Positions 35,798 to 47,971 of a stretch of 64,000 nucleotides of DNA are shown piece after piece. The translations under genes and the position numbers were made by a program. The notes beneath the pieces are model-generated. The model saw nothing but the letters and a program-made list of their open reading frames with translations. It searched no databases and was not told the origin of the DNA. Every line of letters begins with the position of its first letter. Positions within the stretch are counted from its first letter, which is position 1. The DNA comes from Cryptomeria japonica (Eukaryota > Streptophyta > Pinopsida > Cupressales > Cupressaceae): the NCBI RefSeq assembly GCF_030272615.1, contig NC_081413.1:162874849-162938848 (forward strand). The letters run 5' to 3'.

Positions 35798-36695
35798 TTT
35801 TGTAAAGGGTCGTGTCTCTTCGTGAAGAGCTTTCATCCTCATATATATATGAGAATGATTTTTGTAATGTAGGTGATAGATATTAGATAGGATTAAGAGC
35901 GAAAGACCGACAGCCTGTAAGTCTTCTGTGTACGAACTTCAATGGAATACAAATCTTGATCAATTGTTTCCCTACATATGTGTTGTGGATTATTTCATTT
36001 TCTTTTGGCAATCGTCTATGATATTGTCTGATAAAGATAAGGTTATTCATGTTCTTAAGATCAAATCTATGCTTTATGTTATAATGTTGCAACAAAAGTT
36101 TTGCTTGCGGATTATAATTGTTCCTTGCAAAGCTTAATTGACTGGTCCCTTAAGGGTAGGGTTAAATTCACTCAATCAGCATATAATATAAGCATTCATT
36201 TGGTTTTAACAGAAATAGTAACTGACAGGTTCATAAGGGATGAATTAAAAACTGTTTCACAGATTCGCACCATAAGTCCTGAAGAAAATTGTAATGACTC
36301 TGCAACCCAATTAACGAAGAAGGCACTGGCTAAATTACAAATTACCCTCATCATTTCTTCATTTTGACAGCTATAGAAGTAATTAAGAAACACAAAGCAA
36401 ACAATTATCATAACAACAATCTTGAACTCGTCTGCTATATCTCCATTCAAGGAACTCATGCCATTTCAAGATCAGGAGATATTAGATTAGGATAACATAT
36501 CTGCTATAAAAAGCACTGTTTATTGGAGACATTCAGTGAATAGGTATACCCGCCTTGGTCCTGCAGAGCCTAAAGTGAGAGAGTAAGCAACCAAATAGGT
36601 TCACTCTACATGTTGGCTAAGTCAATTGGAGGGTTTGACCATAGGGACTGGCATTTCCTTAGAACCTATCCAATCTATTGATTTGAGACCCAACA
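35798..36695 (+). other. C element 3' region, non-coding
   Basis: About 900 bp lie between the ORF stop and the CAACA end. The region is AT-rich, with a short TATATATATGAGAATG segment at about 35840. No ORF, repeat or LTR match to the C 5' end was seen. Confidence 0.5.
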
Positions 36696-38192
36696 GAGTT
36701 GAACAAACCAAAGAAAACTTTCAAGGTTTATCAGAAGGATGGAGAGAAGGGGAAAGGTAAAGTAGGTGGATTACCAAATATAAAAATAACTGACAACCTA
36801 CCACCACCTTTGGTTACTCCACCGGTATAGACTCATAGAACACCGACTACTGAGAATGTGGATACATCACATGAGGATACCAACCTTGAGTCAGAAATTT
36901 TGTTCACCATGAACATAGACACTCAGGAAGTAAACATTGTAGTTGACAAGGAGAACACAAAGGAAAATAAAAATGATATTGCTACTAAGCAACCAACATA
37001 TAATATTGAGGTTGGAACACAGGCAGATAATATTGGGGTTGAGACACAAGCAGAGAAAGCTGAGCATTCTGTGGAAACACTGGACAATGGAATGGTTATT
37101 GGTAGTGTAGATGCCAACGCAATAAAACCGACAGAGATACCAATAGTGGATAACATAGAGATACCGACAACAGATAGTACAGAGAAACCAACTAAGAAGT
37201 TGACTAATTCATAGGTACACATTGAGGTAGTGAAACTGACAATCACAGAGAAACCAAAACCATTGCTATTGGAAATTCAAACACAGACTGACCCACCAAA
37301 AGTCAATTCAGGAAAATTGGTTACTCCCACCGGAAGCACATAAATTGTAAAAGTAGTTGGCTAGACATTTGGTACTTCACTAATAGAATTCAGATCTACT
37401 ATTGTGACTGAAGTAATTTTGGATTCAATAAAGAAAATAACGGATTGCAATGCATTGGCCTATAAGGCGATTGATGACACAATTCCTATTCTTAAGATGA
37501 TTGCACCCAAATGCAATTTAGATCAGGTAAAGGATTCTTTAGGCCAGTTAGACACATTGTCTAACAATTAATGAGGAAACATTCAAAGAGAAAATGGAAA
37601 AGGAAAAAGAAAAATTCTTTGAGGAAACAATAAACAAGTGCACGGAACACATTAACACACTTTTACCAGCACTGAATAAAACAACTTTGGAATACAAGGA
37701 ACTGTATAGGGACACATGCAAGCCACATCTACTAACATAGGATATTGAAAAGGAAATAAGCACAATACAAAAGGAGATAGATGATATAGCTGATAATATC
37801 ATTGGTTCATCTGAACCTATATCAATTATTGAGCAAGAAATTGCTAGATTTGAAGAGAAATTGGAGAAGTTAGAAAAAGAGAAGGAAAGGATAAAAGGAA
37901 AAGCCAGAGAGCTTAAGTGCAAACTCAGTTGTAAGTCAGATAACCTTATCTCTCTAAGGAAAGAAATCTCTAAGGCATTAATTCAAGGACAAAAGACACC
38001 AGAGGAACATATGCATCATCTCACCAGTACAATTCAGAGAATTGAGGCAGCTATGAAGGATAGTAACAGGTTTATACAAAGCTTAAACTTGGTATTAGCA
38101 GACCTATTTCAGATTGTAACCAACCAGTTACAAAGTTCAAGTTGAAAATCTGCACTCATTTGACAATTTTTGACAACCTTTGTATTGATGTC

Positions 38193-38345
38193 AAAGGGGG
38201 AGTAGTAGACACAGAGAAAAATGGTCATCATAGAAGATCATCAACTTAGGGGGAGCATACATTTTTGGTAAATTTTGGACTTCATTTTTGGAACAAATTT
38301 TTGAATTTTTCTCATGAGTGTTGTCATCAATGCCAAAGGGGGAGA
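38193..38345 (+). promoter_or_regulatory. B2 multiple polypurine tracts
   Basis: Three tracts occur: AAAGGGGGAG (38194-38203), TTAGGGGGAG (38246-38255) and AAAGGGGGAGA (38335-38345, abutting the 3' LTR). They match A1 and B1. Confidence 0.82.
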
Positions 38346-38346
38346 T

Positions 38347-39111
38347 TGTTGGCATTCTACACTCTAGTGAGAAATGATGTTGTTGTCATTATGGCAACTT
38401 ATCGGCAACCTTGTGGATATCTTCAAGCATCGACACCGATAGACACTTCATCGATAATGACAATACTGTATACTGACACTCCAACCAACAAGAATAAAGT
38501 TTTGTTTATTGTATTTAATTGTAAATGTCTTTTGTAAATCCGACATGGCATATTGTAATAAGACTTAAATATGTATGAGATCTTGAAAATAATTTTGATA
38601 TAGAACATAGGATGGATACATGGTAGAAGTGATGAGTGAATATTTTGTATAAGGTTTATGATTATTGTATGAGCTTAAACTGATACTAAACCTGGCATAG
38701 CAGATGTTGAATTATAGTAGTACATTCTATTGGATTTTCATAATCCATTTTGTAAGTCAGTGAGACTTCCTTTTTGTGATTGAGTAGTGAGCTCTAGGCA
38801 GTTGGCCTTCTTGCATGTGCAAGCCCCTCTTGTTAGTAATATCCATTCACTGGGCAATGAGTGAATATTGTAGGTCACAAATCCCACTGAGGTTTTTCCC
38901 ACACCGGGTTTCCTTGTTAAACATCTTGTGTTATGGTGTGTTTTCTATGATGTCTTCACTGTTCTTATTTACTGCATTAATTCTTGTTTACCGGTACACT
39001 ATTTTGGAATGCAAAATACTTAATAAGGTTAAAGAATCTGTTAACTGGTTAGATACTAATTCACCCCCCCCCCCCCTCTCAGTATCTTTGGTACTATCAT
39101 CAATTCTAACA
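38347..39111 (+). repeat. B2 3' LTR
   Basis: The LTR runs from TGTTGGCATTCTACACT at 38347 to CAATTCTAACA at 39111 and pairs with 27537-28304. Its terminal C-run (39064-39076) is of different length from that in the 5' copy. Confidence 0.92.
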
Positions 39112-39116
39112 TAATG

Positions 39117-39465
39117 TAGATCTAGATAGATATATATTTGCACATGTGCATGTATGTAGTACACATTAAACAATAATTAAAAATGTATGCATACATAGTG
39201 CATGCATGTAGTACACATTAAACAATAATTAAAAATGTATACATACATTTAAATCATTTTGAACATATTTAAACATGTAAATTAAAAAAATTAGATATAT
39301 ACATTTAAAAGTAATTTAAACTTCATAAATGCATACTTGAGTTAAAATTTTCTAGATATAAAGACAAATTTAAGATAAATTTCTAGAGATCTATGGGCAA
39401 AAGAAATTTAAACAACTAGAAATTTAATTTTAAATATCAATATATGTCTAATTTACAATTACATA
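39117..39465. repeat. AT-rich spacer with a 52-bp tandem duplication
   Basis: This strip lies between B2 and D. Two copies of a unit containing ATGTAGTACACATTAAACAA start near 39151 and 39203 (period 52). The rest is AT-rich without genes. It belongs to the older locus into which both elements inserted. Confidence 0.75.
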
Positions 39466-41244
39466 TGTAGTCACATAAATCTGTCCACTTAATTAAATGA
39501 ATACTTAGTATTTATTTGATTATTTAACCATCAATTAATGAATTAATTAAATTAATATTTAATTAATTCATCTTAACCGTCTTCTCCTATTAATTAAATA
39601 AATTAGTCAATTTATTTGATTTAATTCACTTAACCAAATTCAGACCATTAATTAAATAAATAAATCATATTTGTTTAATTAAATCTTCTCTCACATTTAA
39701 ATAAATTAATATTTATTTAAATCCCCCAAAATCCCACCTCTCACATTTAAATAAATTAACATTTATTTAAATCACCTTTATCCTCTACCCACTTGTATTT
39801 TCCTACAAATGCAAGTTGCACAATTATTTTAAATAAATAATTTATTTAAATCACCTTTATCCTCCACCCACTTGTATTTTCCTACAAAAGCAAGTTGCAC
39901 AACTATTTTAAATAAATTATTTATTTAAAATCCTATTTATCCTCACCCACTTGAAACCTTTAATGGTTTCCCTTAAAGTATTCAAACTTGATGGCTTCCT
40001 TCTATAGTCTTCTTAAGACTTTAATGGTTTTCCTTAAAGTCTTCAAGCCTTTAATGGTTTCCCTCAAAGTCTTCAAGCATTTTAATGCTTTATCTTCATT
40101 TTTCTCATTTAAATAAATTAATATTTATTTGAATATTTATCCAAATGCAAATTACACCATTTAATTGAAATAAATGATTTTATTTTAATTGAAAATACCA
40201 AAATTTCTCCCACTTGCATTTTCCTACAAAATCCACTTGCATGCCTAAACCCCTTCTAGAATTTTATAATCACTTCTAAATAACCTAACCCCTTCTTTAA
40301 ACTTTGTCACATTCCTAAGCAAAAGGGAAGTCACTTCTCAAACCCTCAAAGTCTTTGATAACCATTAAAGGCTTTCAACCTTCAACCACTAAATGGCTCA
40401 AAGTCTTTGATAATCATTGAAGGCTTTCAACCTTCAACCACTTAATCCCCAAAGTCTCCAATAACCATTAATGGTTACCTCAAACCCTCCCACATGGTTA
40501 AAACATTTGTTTTGACTCAACCTCTACCCAACCCAAAGGTCTCATCAGGCCATTAATGCTTTGACCATGATTATCTCTTAAACATTTGCACAAAGGTTTA
40601 TCCTTGGATTAACTCTTAATCCAGTGGGTAATCTTAATTTGGACTTGACCCTTAGCCTCTAGATAACCATGAGGTCTTCTCATGCCTTTAATGCCTCCAA
40701 CCTCTTCTCTCAACCCAATCCTATGTTGACACTTGTCACCATTTTATTGGTGCCAATTGTGCACATGGATCCCCAACTTTCAAACTTGGCCCTTGATTAA
40801 AACATTCAATCTTAACCCTTCATTTTCCCATTTCTTCTATAAATAGAACCCTTCTCCTCAAGCAAAAAAAAGAAGCATTAGAGTATTGTTGTTATACTGG
40901 CATTAGCATAGAGCTTTTTCATAGCATCACTATCTACTCTTGCATAGCATTTGCTTATCATATTCAACTATCTTGAATCTCCATATGGCATCCATGGCTA
41001 GTGCTAAAAGCTAAGAGCTACACTCATTTGGGACTTGGAGATGAGAGGAACAAGGGAGGAGCAACTATGAGCATCTTGATTAGCTATTTTATTCTATGTT
41101 TATATGCTTTCTATTTCATGCTTAATATCTCTCTTGATATGCCTGTTTAGGATAATCTTTTGTTGCTAACACTAACGTTTGTTTCTTGTGCTCTTGTGTG
41201 TGTTGCCATCAAACAAATTTTCTAATCCTTTTTGCAGAGCATCA
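39466..41244 (+). repeat. D 5' LTR
   Basis: The LTR is 1,779 bp. It contains repeated ATTTAAATAAAT-type palindromes (39480-39930), repeated CCTTTAATGGTTTCC and CTTCAAGC blocks (39957-40090) and repeated AAAGTCTTTGATAACCATT blocks (40347-40480). TATAAATAG at 40838-40846 is the probable TATA box. Confidence 0.93.
40838..40846 (+). promoter_or_regulatory. D LTR TATA box
   Basis: TATAAATAG is preceded by a pyrimidine stretch and followed by AACCCTTCTCC. It is identical in the 3' LTR at 55107-55115. Transcription would start roughly 30 bp downstream. Confidence 0.65.
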
Positions 41245-41246
41245 TT

Positions 41247-41263
41247 TGGTGAACCTGACGTGA
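41247..41263 (+). other. D primer-binding site
   Basis: TGGTGAACCTGACGTGA begins two bases after the LTR end. It starts with TGG as expected for pairing with a tRNA CCA end, but it is not the Met-tRNA type seen in A and B. The tRNA was not identified. Confidence 0.6.
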
Positions 41264-43986
41264 ATCCAAACACCAAAAAGATCAACTTTTTTTTTTAACC
41301 AATAACATGTTTGAATGTTGAAAATGTCACACAGGTTGCGTTTTTGACACTGTTTTGGTGAGTTTGACATTATTTTGGCACTATTCACCCTATTTTAGTG
41401 CTTTTACCTTCTCTTGTCTTTCCCTTTCTTTTAGTGCGTTTGTGTTAAATAGCGCCTCTGTTCAAACGCAGACTAGCGCTATTGTAATAGAACGTTGTAC
41501 AAATCACCTTGTAACCAAAAAAAATAAAAATTAGGCTTGTAGAAGCCCACCAAAACATGCGGATTTTTCTAACTAATTGTCTTTTATGCAGGTTCTAATC
41601 TTTTTGTGCAGGGGAAGGAGTTAGTTTAAATGCTTTAAAAGTTTCTTTTTTACTTTCTTTCAACAAAAGTTGGTTAAAAAGAATCCATTTTTCCTTCTTG
41701 CACAAGTTAAAATAAACCTCATATTTTATTTTAGAGTGCATAAAATGAACCTCAAACTTGTTTTTGGTGCTTAAAAAGAAAATTCATCTTTCTTTATTGC
41801 AAAGTAAAAAAAACAACAAACTTCAAAATTTTGCTTTCATTGCAAGTTAGGGATACATTTTGTTTTGGTGCTTAAAATCAACAAAACAAATTTTCTTTCT
41901 TACATCAAACTTAAAAATCACAAGCCACACTTCAATTTTTGGGCAAATAAAAAGAACAATCCACTTGTTTTGATTTTTGCAAAAACAAATTTTACTTCAA
42001 GCAAACGTGTTTTTCTTTAAGTTGACCAGGATTTCCGAATTCTAGGTTACAAAACACATTGCTTTTGAAGTTAAAAAGAACACCATGGCTGTTGGAGCAA
42101 CATCTCCAAATAGTTAGATCACATTTGTAATGGTGGATTAAAAAGAACAAGTGTCTTTCGTACTTGGCACACTTGTGCAAAATGTCAGTCGAGTGGTCCT
42201 ACCTCTAACACACACTATCCTCTCCCTTGGCTTTCGTGGTCCTAGGTGCAAGAGAAAAGTGTTAGTAACACTCAAAATTTTATCTTTTTAAGAGAGGCCT
42301 GCCAAGTGATCGATACTCTTGGGAACGACCTCGAGCGGTAAATCCTTTGAGCCACTATAGAAATCAGGTGAGAGCGAAAGCTGTAGCCTTGGGTATAGCT
42401 ATTCCTATAGTGTAACTGGCCGAAAGGACAAATGGGCCCCACCACCAGTTACAAGGCTCTTAAGTGAGTCACTGCAGAATGAACTTATGTCCAAAAACAT
42501 CCAACATGACTAAACACCTTTAAGTAGTAGCCCACCCATTCTATTGATTGAGAATATTTGCGATATAATTTAGTGCAAGAGCATAGATGGTTTTGCTCCC
42601 AAGATACTCACCATACATATTTCCTTGCGTAGAAACATAGCTTTTTGAAAAGTCACTTGTGGCTTGATAAAAGTGGTGACTCCCCCATCATAGGGATCAT
42701 CTATTTGTTATGTTCGTGCAAGACTTAGTATATCACATCCTTACCTGCCATGGCGGGATTCATAAGGTATGTAGTACCAAAGTCGAAGAAATATCAAGAT
42801 GTGGGCTAAATTTATCACAACTGGCCATTTGACCTTAGGGATAAAAAGTGTTTGAAGTGTGTTCGTTTTAAAGACCAAGTGCAAATTGAGCCGACTTCAG
42901 GCTTTGGAAATACACCTTAAAATACATCTAAAGGAAGGGTCATATACAAGTCCAAAGATTGGGTTGATCTAGACCCATACTCATTTGTGCCTTTTAGGCA
43001 GCATTCTTGTGTTTGTGTGTTTTCTTTGTTTTCTTGTCAAAGAAACATCAAATCAGAAAATCAATCCCAAAAACAAAGTATTCATCCAACCAAACATTTG
43101 TCAAAACAACCAAAAACATCAAAAACAAGGTACAAACAACAAAGAGTCAAATTTTATGACCATTCTTCACATCTTGCGAAAGAAGAATTGTCATCAGAAT
43201 ATCAACTTGAAAAGAAGACCATTGAGCTCAAAGGCTTTGATCAAAAGGAGGAAATTCTTCTATATAAATAGACAAATCTTTGTCTCACATAGAGTCTTTC
43301 TGTGTCACATGCGTCTCTACCTTCAAGGAAAAACAAATGAATTTGATTCCGAATCATTGAACCGCAGAGCTTTTATGCAATATAGAGCTCTGAGTTATCA
43401 CAAAAAAACCAAGGAGATTAATCCCAACTTCTTCCCAAACGTCTGTATCACATACAACACAGCTCGAGAAATACCACCAACACCTGAAAGAGAAGAGGTA
43501 GAGTTTGTTCCATTTGTAACACAAAGCTTTTATTGAAGTTGAAAACACTTTCATCCATCATCTTTCTCATCCATCATCATTTCATCATCAATCCATTCCA
43601 ACTCTCAAAACATTAAGAGGTTCTTGTCCCAAAGTTCTCTTTTAGATATTGCTTGAAATCAAACACATCACATCACTTTTTAGATTGTTTCTACATCTAG
43701 GATAAACTCATCCTAAGAAACACATCTATGCAGGTTAAAACTAGTTCATGAGTGAATCCTCTCATTACTAGGTAGTTAAATCTGTAACACATCTCAGATT
43801 TCTCTGCACCTTATCACATCCAATCTTATCAAACAAGCAAGCAATTCAAAGAAGGAATTTCAGTTACATCTACCTTAAAAGTGCTAGAGATCCACATACA
43901 ACACAATTCACCAACCATCAATCTTTCATTTCATCAAACAACTCATCATCATCTTCAATCAACTTCAACAAAAGCTTGCAAGCAAA
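41264..43986 (+). other. D leader (2.7 kb) before gag
   Basis: This is a long AT-rich leader with no clear protein. One open frame at 42985-43536 (183 codons, Lys/Asn/Gln-rich) has no recognisable domain. Some Tat elements (Ogre) carry an extra ORF before gag, so this could be a remnant, but composition alone does not support it. The rest is non-coding. Confidence 0.5.
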
Positions 43987-45966
43987 ATGGCTCAAACCCG
44001 ATCACAGTCCAGGCAACGAGAAATAGAAAGGGAAGAAGAAGAAGAGGAAAATATCAATGAATTTCAAGAAGCACTTGGAGGAAATGTAGATGACGAAAAC
44101 CCAAGTACTCCCACTCCTGCAACAATAGAAAGGGCTCAGCATAACCCTCTCTTTAACAGACTTTTTGATGAAATACTTAGGAGCAATGCGGATGCTCACT
44201 TTTTAAGACTCGCTCAAGAAGGAGCAAAACTCCCTTCTGACTTTGATCTTGCCCAATTAAGACAAGCATCAGAAAGACAAAGTCGCCATGAAGAGGAAAG
44301 AGGTAGAGATCCCATCAGATATAACATTCCTCAAGGTAACCCACCACCTCCTCCAAATGAAATGGAGATGTTGCGGCAACAAGTCGAGAATCTTGCCCAA
44401 CAACTTCATAGTGGTATCAAGACTAACCAATTCTCACTCAATGACATATGTCCCTATCCTTTTGATAGGAATCTTTACATGCCACCATTTCCACGAGGAT
44501 TCGAAACACCCAAATTTGAAAAATATAGAGGAAAGGGGGATCCTCACGATCATGTCCGAGAATTTCATTCCGCTTGTCTCAAAGTAGCATATGAAGACAC
44601 ATACCTAATGCCCCTTTTTCCCCAAAGCTTGGGAGGAACAACCACATCATGGTTTTCCTGACTACCAGGTGGCATTAGAACATTTGAGGAACTCATCCAG
44701 AAGTTCCTAGCTCATTACTCTCATAACATTGAACGCGACATCACCATGGTGGATCTGTGCAACACCAAACAAAAACCAGGTGAACTATTCTCAGTATTCC
44801 TGCAATGATGGTGCCAAATGTCTAGTAGACGTTCTCTTCAGTTACCTGAACGAGAACTAGTGGAAATATTCATTTCCAACTTAAACGAAGAAATGGAATT
44901 TCACCTGGATGTCAAAGACACAGACTCTTTTAATGATATGATCACCAAGGGTTTGAAGTGTGAAAGGGCACTTATCAAGAAAGGACTCATAAAAATCTTT
45001 AACGAACCAAAAGATGGTCCTCGCCCATGCTTCAACAGCGATAAACCAAACTTCTGGAATAAAAACAAGAATATTGTTAATGACGGGGTTGTGGATGCCA
45101 GGACTATCCAAAACACCCAACCTGTGGTTTGGTTTGCAGGACAAAATCCTCCACCTCAGAATAACACAAATGTTCCTTCCAATCAAGGTCGCATCACATC
45201 TCATGATGAACCTAGACCTCGTCAACAAAAATAGAAACGCACATACACTCCCTTAGGGGAACCCATTGAAACAGTATTGCGACAACTCCTCTCTCAAAAT
45301 TTGGTCACTCTACCTAAACTATCAAACTATGAGCCTCAGGTCAAACTAGCATGGTGGAGAGATACTAAACACTATGAATTCCATCAAGGAAGAGGACACA
45401 AGACAAGTAATTTTCACCGCTTGAAAGATCTTATTCAGGATCTTATTGACTGAGGAGAAATTGAAATTGAAGGACATGACCCAAAAACAACAAATAATGA
45501 TCATCTGATGTTCCAAAATCCACTTCCATCCCAAGATCAAAGGGGTCCTTCTACTTCTAGGCAAGGCACTGATACCACTGATTATACACAGGCTGCGTAT
45601 AATTACACTGTAAATCATCTGTATGATGCCAATGAACAAATTGCAACCATAACCTTCAAAAATCCCAACTCAAATTGCAATGTTGTTACGCGTCGCGGCA
45701 AAGTTACCATCAAGGTAGCTCCACAAGGCACCACCTCCATCCCAAAGCAGTACAATCTTGTGGAACAATTAGACAAAACCCCTGCACTTATATCCATTTT
45801 AGAGCTTTTGTGTCTATCGCCATCTCATAAAACTATCTTGGATCAAGCACTCCAAGAGGCGTCAGTCCCTGCAAACTTGAATACAGACCAATTTCAAGCA
45901 ATGGTTGGAAGTCTAAAGTCATCACCTTGTCTCACTTTTTCTGAAAGTGACAACTCTTCCTTCTAG
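43987..45966 (+). pseudogene. gag: D gag
   Basis: The frame starts at the ATG at 43987 (MAQTRSQSRQREIE) and stays in frame through stops TGA 44659, TGA near 44806, TAG 45232 and TGA near 45451, to TAG 45964. An acidic N-terminus is followed by the retrotransposon Gag capsid core (FPRGFETPKFEKYRGKGDP, then REFHSACLKVAYED and TTSWFS). A single zinc-knuckle-like site near 45373-45420 (EFHQGRGHKTSNF) has lost both outer Cys. Most stops fit CGA-to-TGA or CAG-to-TAG changes. Confidence 0.88.
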
Positions 45967-46568
45967 CAACCTCATAACGCCTCACTCCACATCAAAGGAT
46001 TTATTAACCAGCATAGGATCAAGCGAGTCTTGATCGATAATGGAGCAGGCCTAAATATTTGTACACTATAGTTGGTCACAACATTGGGATATGCAATAGA
46101 ATTAGTGGATCCTCATAAGAAGATCACAATCAAAGCCTATGACGATGTAGAGCGTTCATCCAAGGAGTTGTGGTACTACCAATCCGCGTGGGCCCTGTGG
46201 TAAAGCACATCATCTGTCAGGTTCTGGACCTTCCTCTACCATACAATCTATTATTAGGGAGACCTTGGATACATGCCATGCAAGCCGTTCCATCTACCTA
46301 CCATCAATGTATCAAGTTCCCACATAACGGTGTAGAGATCACAATTCTGGGTGATGCAAACCCCTTTGCATTTTGTCATAATATCAGCCATCAACCAGAG
46401 ATTACTGTTCCTAATAATAGAGAAGCCATTTCCTCCACATCATATATAAGTCCAGCCTCTCTTGCCAGTTCGAACACCACTATACCAAAGCAAGAAAAGC
46501 TTAAGATGAAAATAGCAGAGGAAGGTCCCGGGGAATACAACTTGAGTCAACTCTTTTGTGTGGGATAG
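45967..46568 (+). pseudogene. D protease region
   Basis: An aspartic protease segment lies at about 45985-46070 (SLHIKGFINQ, then VLIDNGAGLNICTL), with the active-site triad read as DNG, a form seen in Tat-type elements. A stop follows at about 46069 and a one-base shift near 46155. The frame then continues [20 protein letters not shown] and [13 protein letters not shown], the usual C-terminal part of such proteases, to TAG at 46566-46568. The enzyme would cut the Gag-Pol polyprotein. The copy is inactive. Confidence 0.82.
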
Positions 46569-47962
46569 ATGCCCACTCTCCTAGAACACATGGTAAACCA
46601 CAGCAGTTACTCCAGCAACCACTAATCACGCCTGCATGTGCTTTGACACCTTTCATCATTGGAAAGAGTCAAGAAGAAGAAACCCAAGATGAGGACTTAG
46701 CAAAATGGATCTATAAAGATCCCATCACCACTGATCTACCACAAGTTAAACTTCCTATGGATCAGTATGGCAAAGGCCTCCTCATTATGCAAAGAATGGG
46801 GTATGATGGTCAGAGTGCTTTAGGATATTTCAAACAAGGATGACATGAACCTCTGCTGCCAGAATTAAAGCCCAAAGGTAATACAGGCTTAGGCTTTGAG
46901 AAAGAAATCTTTCCTAAACTCAAGTTCAAAGGAAAACCCAGCAAACCATTTTGTCCACCTACTGCAAAGTGGGCACCTTTCATAATCAAAGCACCCTCAA
47001 GCACCATCCCAATAGCCCCACTGAGGCTCAAAACCCCAACACAACTATCACCAATGCCACTCATCCCATCAAACGAACTCGTCATCTCATCAGTCGCACC
47101 ATTAGTAGCAGTAACTGTATCAGCACCTGCAGCAGCATCTATAACACCAGCAGTCCCAGCAGAAGCAACGGAATCAATATTACCAATACTCCCTATAACA
47201 GATTCCTTGATCCCCCTCAATCGCCCTGCAGCACCGATCATTACAATAGTACATCAACCAATCACACCTGCGGTATTTAACTCAAAGGACATCCCAGTAT
47301 GGTATAGTAATCGGATGCTGGAAAGTGATTTAGAGAATGACTCACATGAGTGGGAATTTGATTCTGTACAGCTTAATACTTCAGATGAGGAAGACACATC
47401 ACCACCTCCACCACGCAAAGATATCCCTGTTTACAGAGAAGCACAGATAAAGACCACTTGGGTTCCTGAACTGGAAACATCTTCCACAGACCCTACATCT
47501 CATCCTACGCCTGATTCTGACAGGGAGAGTACCATTAATGACCTTCACCATAACGTCTTAACCTTCACTGATACATCTAATGCACTTAACCTAATCGATG
47601 AAGTAATGCCCATTATCCACCCTGAACTCATTGAATGGAACCAACCAAATTCCCCATGTCTTGACTTCTTCCAAAACGATGAGGCCATCATTGACTTTTT
47701 GGAATTAAGGGATAACCTACCAAGCAGGGATCACAAAGCTGGATTCGCCATAGAACTAAATAGCGCAGCATACTTTGGGGCAGATGCCAAACCTTTTAGC
47801 TGCAAAAATATAACACTAAAACATGGATCTTCCAGTGAAAACCACACTGTGGCACTGTTTGATCCAACAAAAGTAAAAAGAAAGAGCGTATCCAATGGTG
47901 AAAACCTCTCTGAGGCACTTGAGGATGAAGGGTTTGACATTCTCCCTGCTAATGCACAATAG
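46556..47962 (+). pseudogene. D pol spacer with G-patch
   Basis: In the frame that leads into RT, a G-patch-like motif occurs at about 46766-46860 (YGKGLLIMQRMGYDGQSALGYFKQG), with a stop at 46841. A Pro/Ala/Thr-rich low-complexity stretch (about 46970-47280) and an acidic region follow, up to TAG at 47960. G-patch motifs next to protease are known in some retroelements and bind nucleic acid. The region links protease to RT. Confidence 0.75.
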
Positions 47963-47971
47963 GAATGATCA

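Larger units (their letters stand above)
31714..36695 (+). mobile_element. Insertion C: 4,982-bp TG...CA element carrying a 1,050-codon ORF
   Basis: Its ends are TGTTGAGCAC and GAGACCCAACA, a TGTTG/CAACA inverted terminus typical of LTR ends. A perfect GAGTT duplication flanks it (31709-31713 and 36696-36700), and removing it restores B2 ORF2 co-linearity with B1. No internal direct repeat forming an LTR pair, no primer site and no pol motif were found. It could be a very long solo LTR, an element that lost an LTR, or an unfamiliar class. It contains a TCGA-rich upstream region and one long ORF. Confidence 0.7.
29785..38145 (+). pseudogene. B2 ORF2, split by insertion C
   Basis: The start is the ATG at 29785 (MASSSTPEFIANPTV), homologous to B1 ORF2. 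The frame stays open to about 31002 apart from stops (TGA at 30280 and 30298, one near 30457, TAG at 30790, TAA at 31000). It then shifts, and continues to 31713. Sequence resumes after C at 36701 with a one-base shift (KVYQKDGEKGKGK) and ends at TGA 38143-38145, matching B1's end. Domain order is as in B1: globular N-terminus, basic middle, acidic spacer, coiled coil at 37577-38100. Confidence 0.8.
27537..39111 (+). mobile_element. B2: complete non-autonomous Sirevirus-like LTR retrotransposon with insertion C
   Basis: LTRs are 27537-28304 (768 bp) and 38347-39111 (765 bp), TG...CA. A perfect TAATG duplication flanks the element (27532-27536 and 39112-39116). Inside lie a primer site, gag, ORF2 and three polypurine tracts, all homologous to B1 but more damaged. 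The total length of 11,575 bp includes the 4,982-bp insertion C. There is no pol. The LTRs look about 91-92% identical by eye, older than B1. Confidence 0.93.

Noticed and set aside
36560-36575. CCTAAAGTG shared with the possible CACTA end near 57613
   Set aside because: About 11 matching bases without further similarity; C already has well-supported ends and a TSD elsewhere.
31720-36697. Reading insertion C with GTTGA as the target duplication
   Set aside because: The alternative frame of the same repeat, GAGTT, leaves TG...CA ends (TGTTG/CAACA), the usual form, so it is preferred.
42985-43536. 183-codon ORF in the D leader as an Ogre-type ORF1
   Set aside because: Low-complexity Lys/Asn composition, no recognisable domain and another overlapping frame also open; kept only as a possibility in the leader entry.
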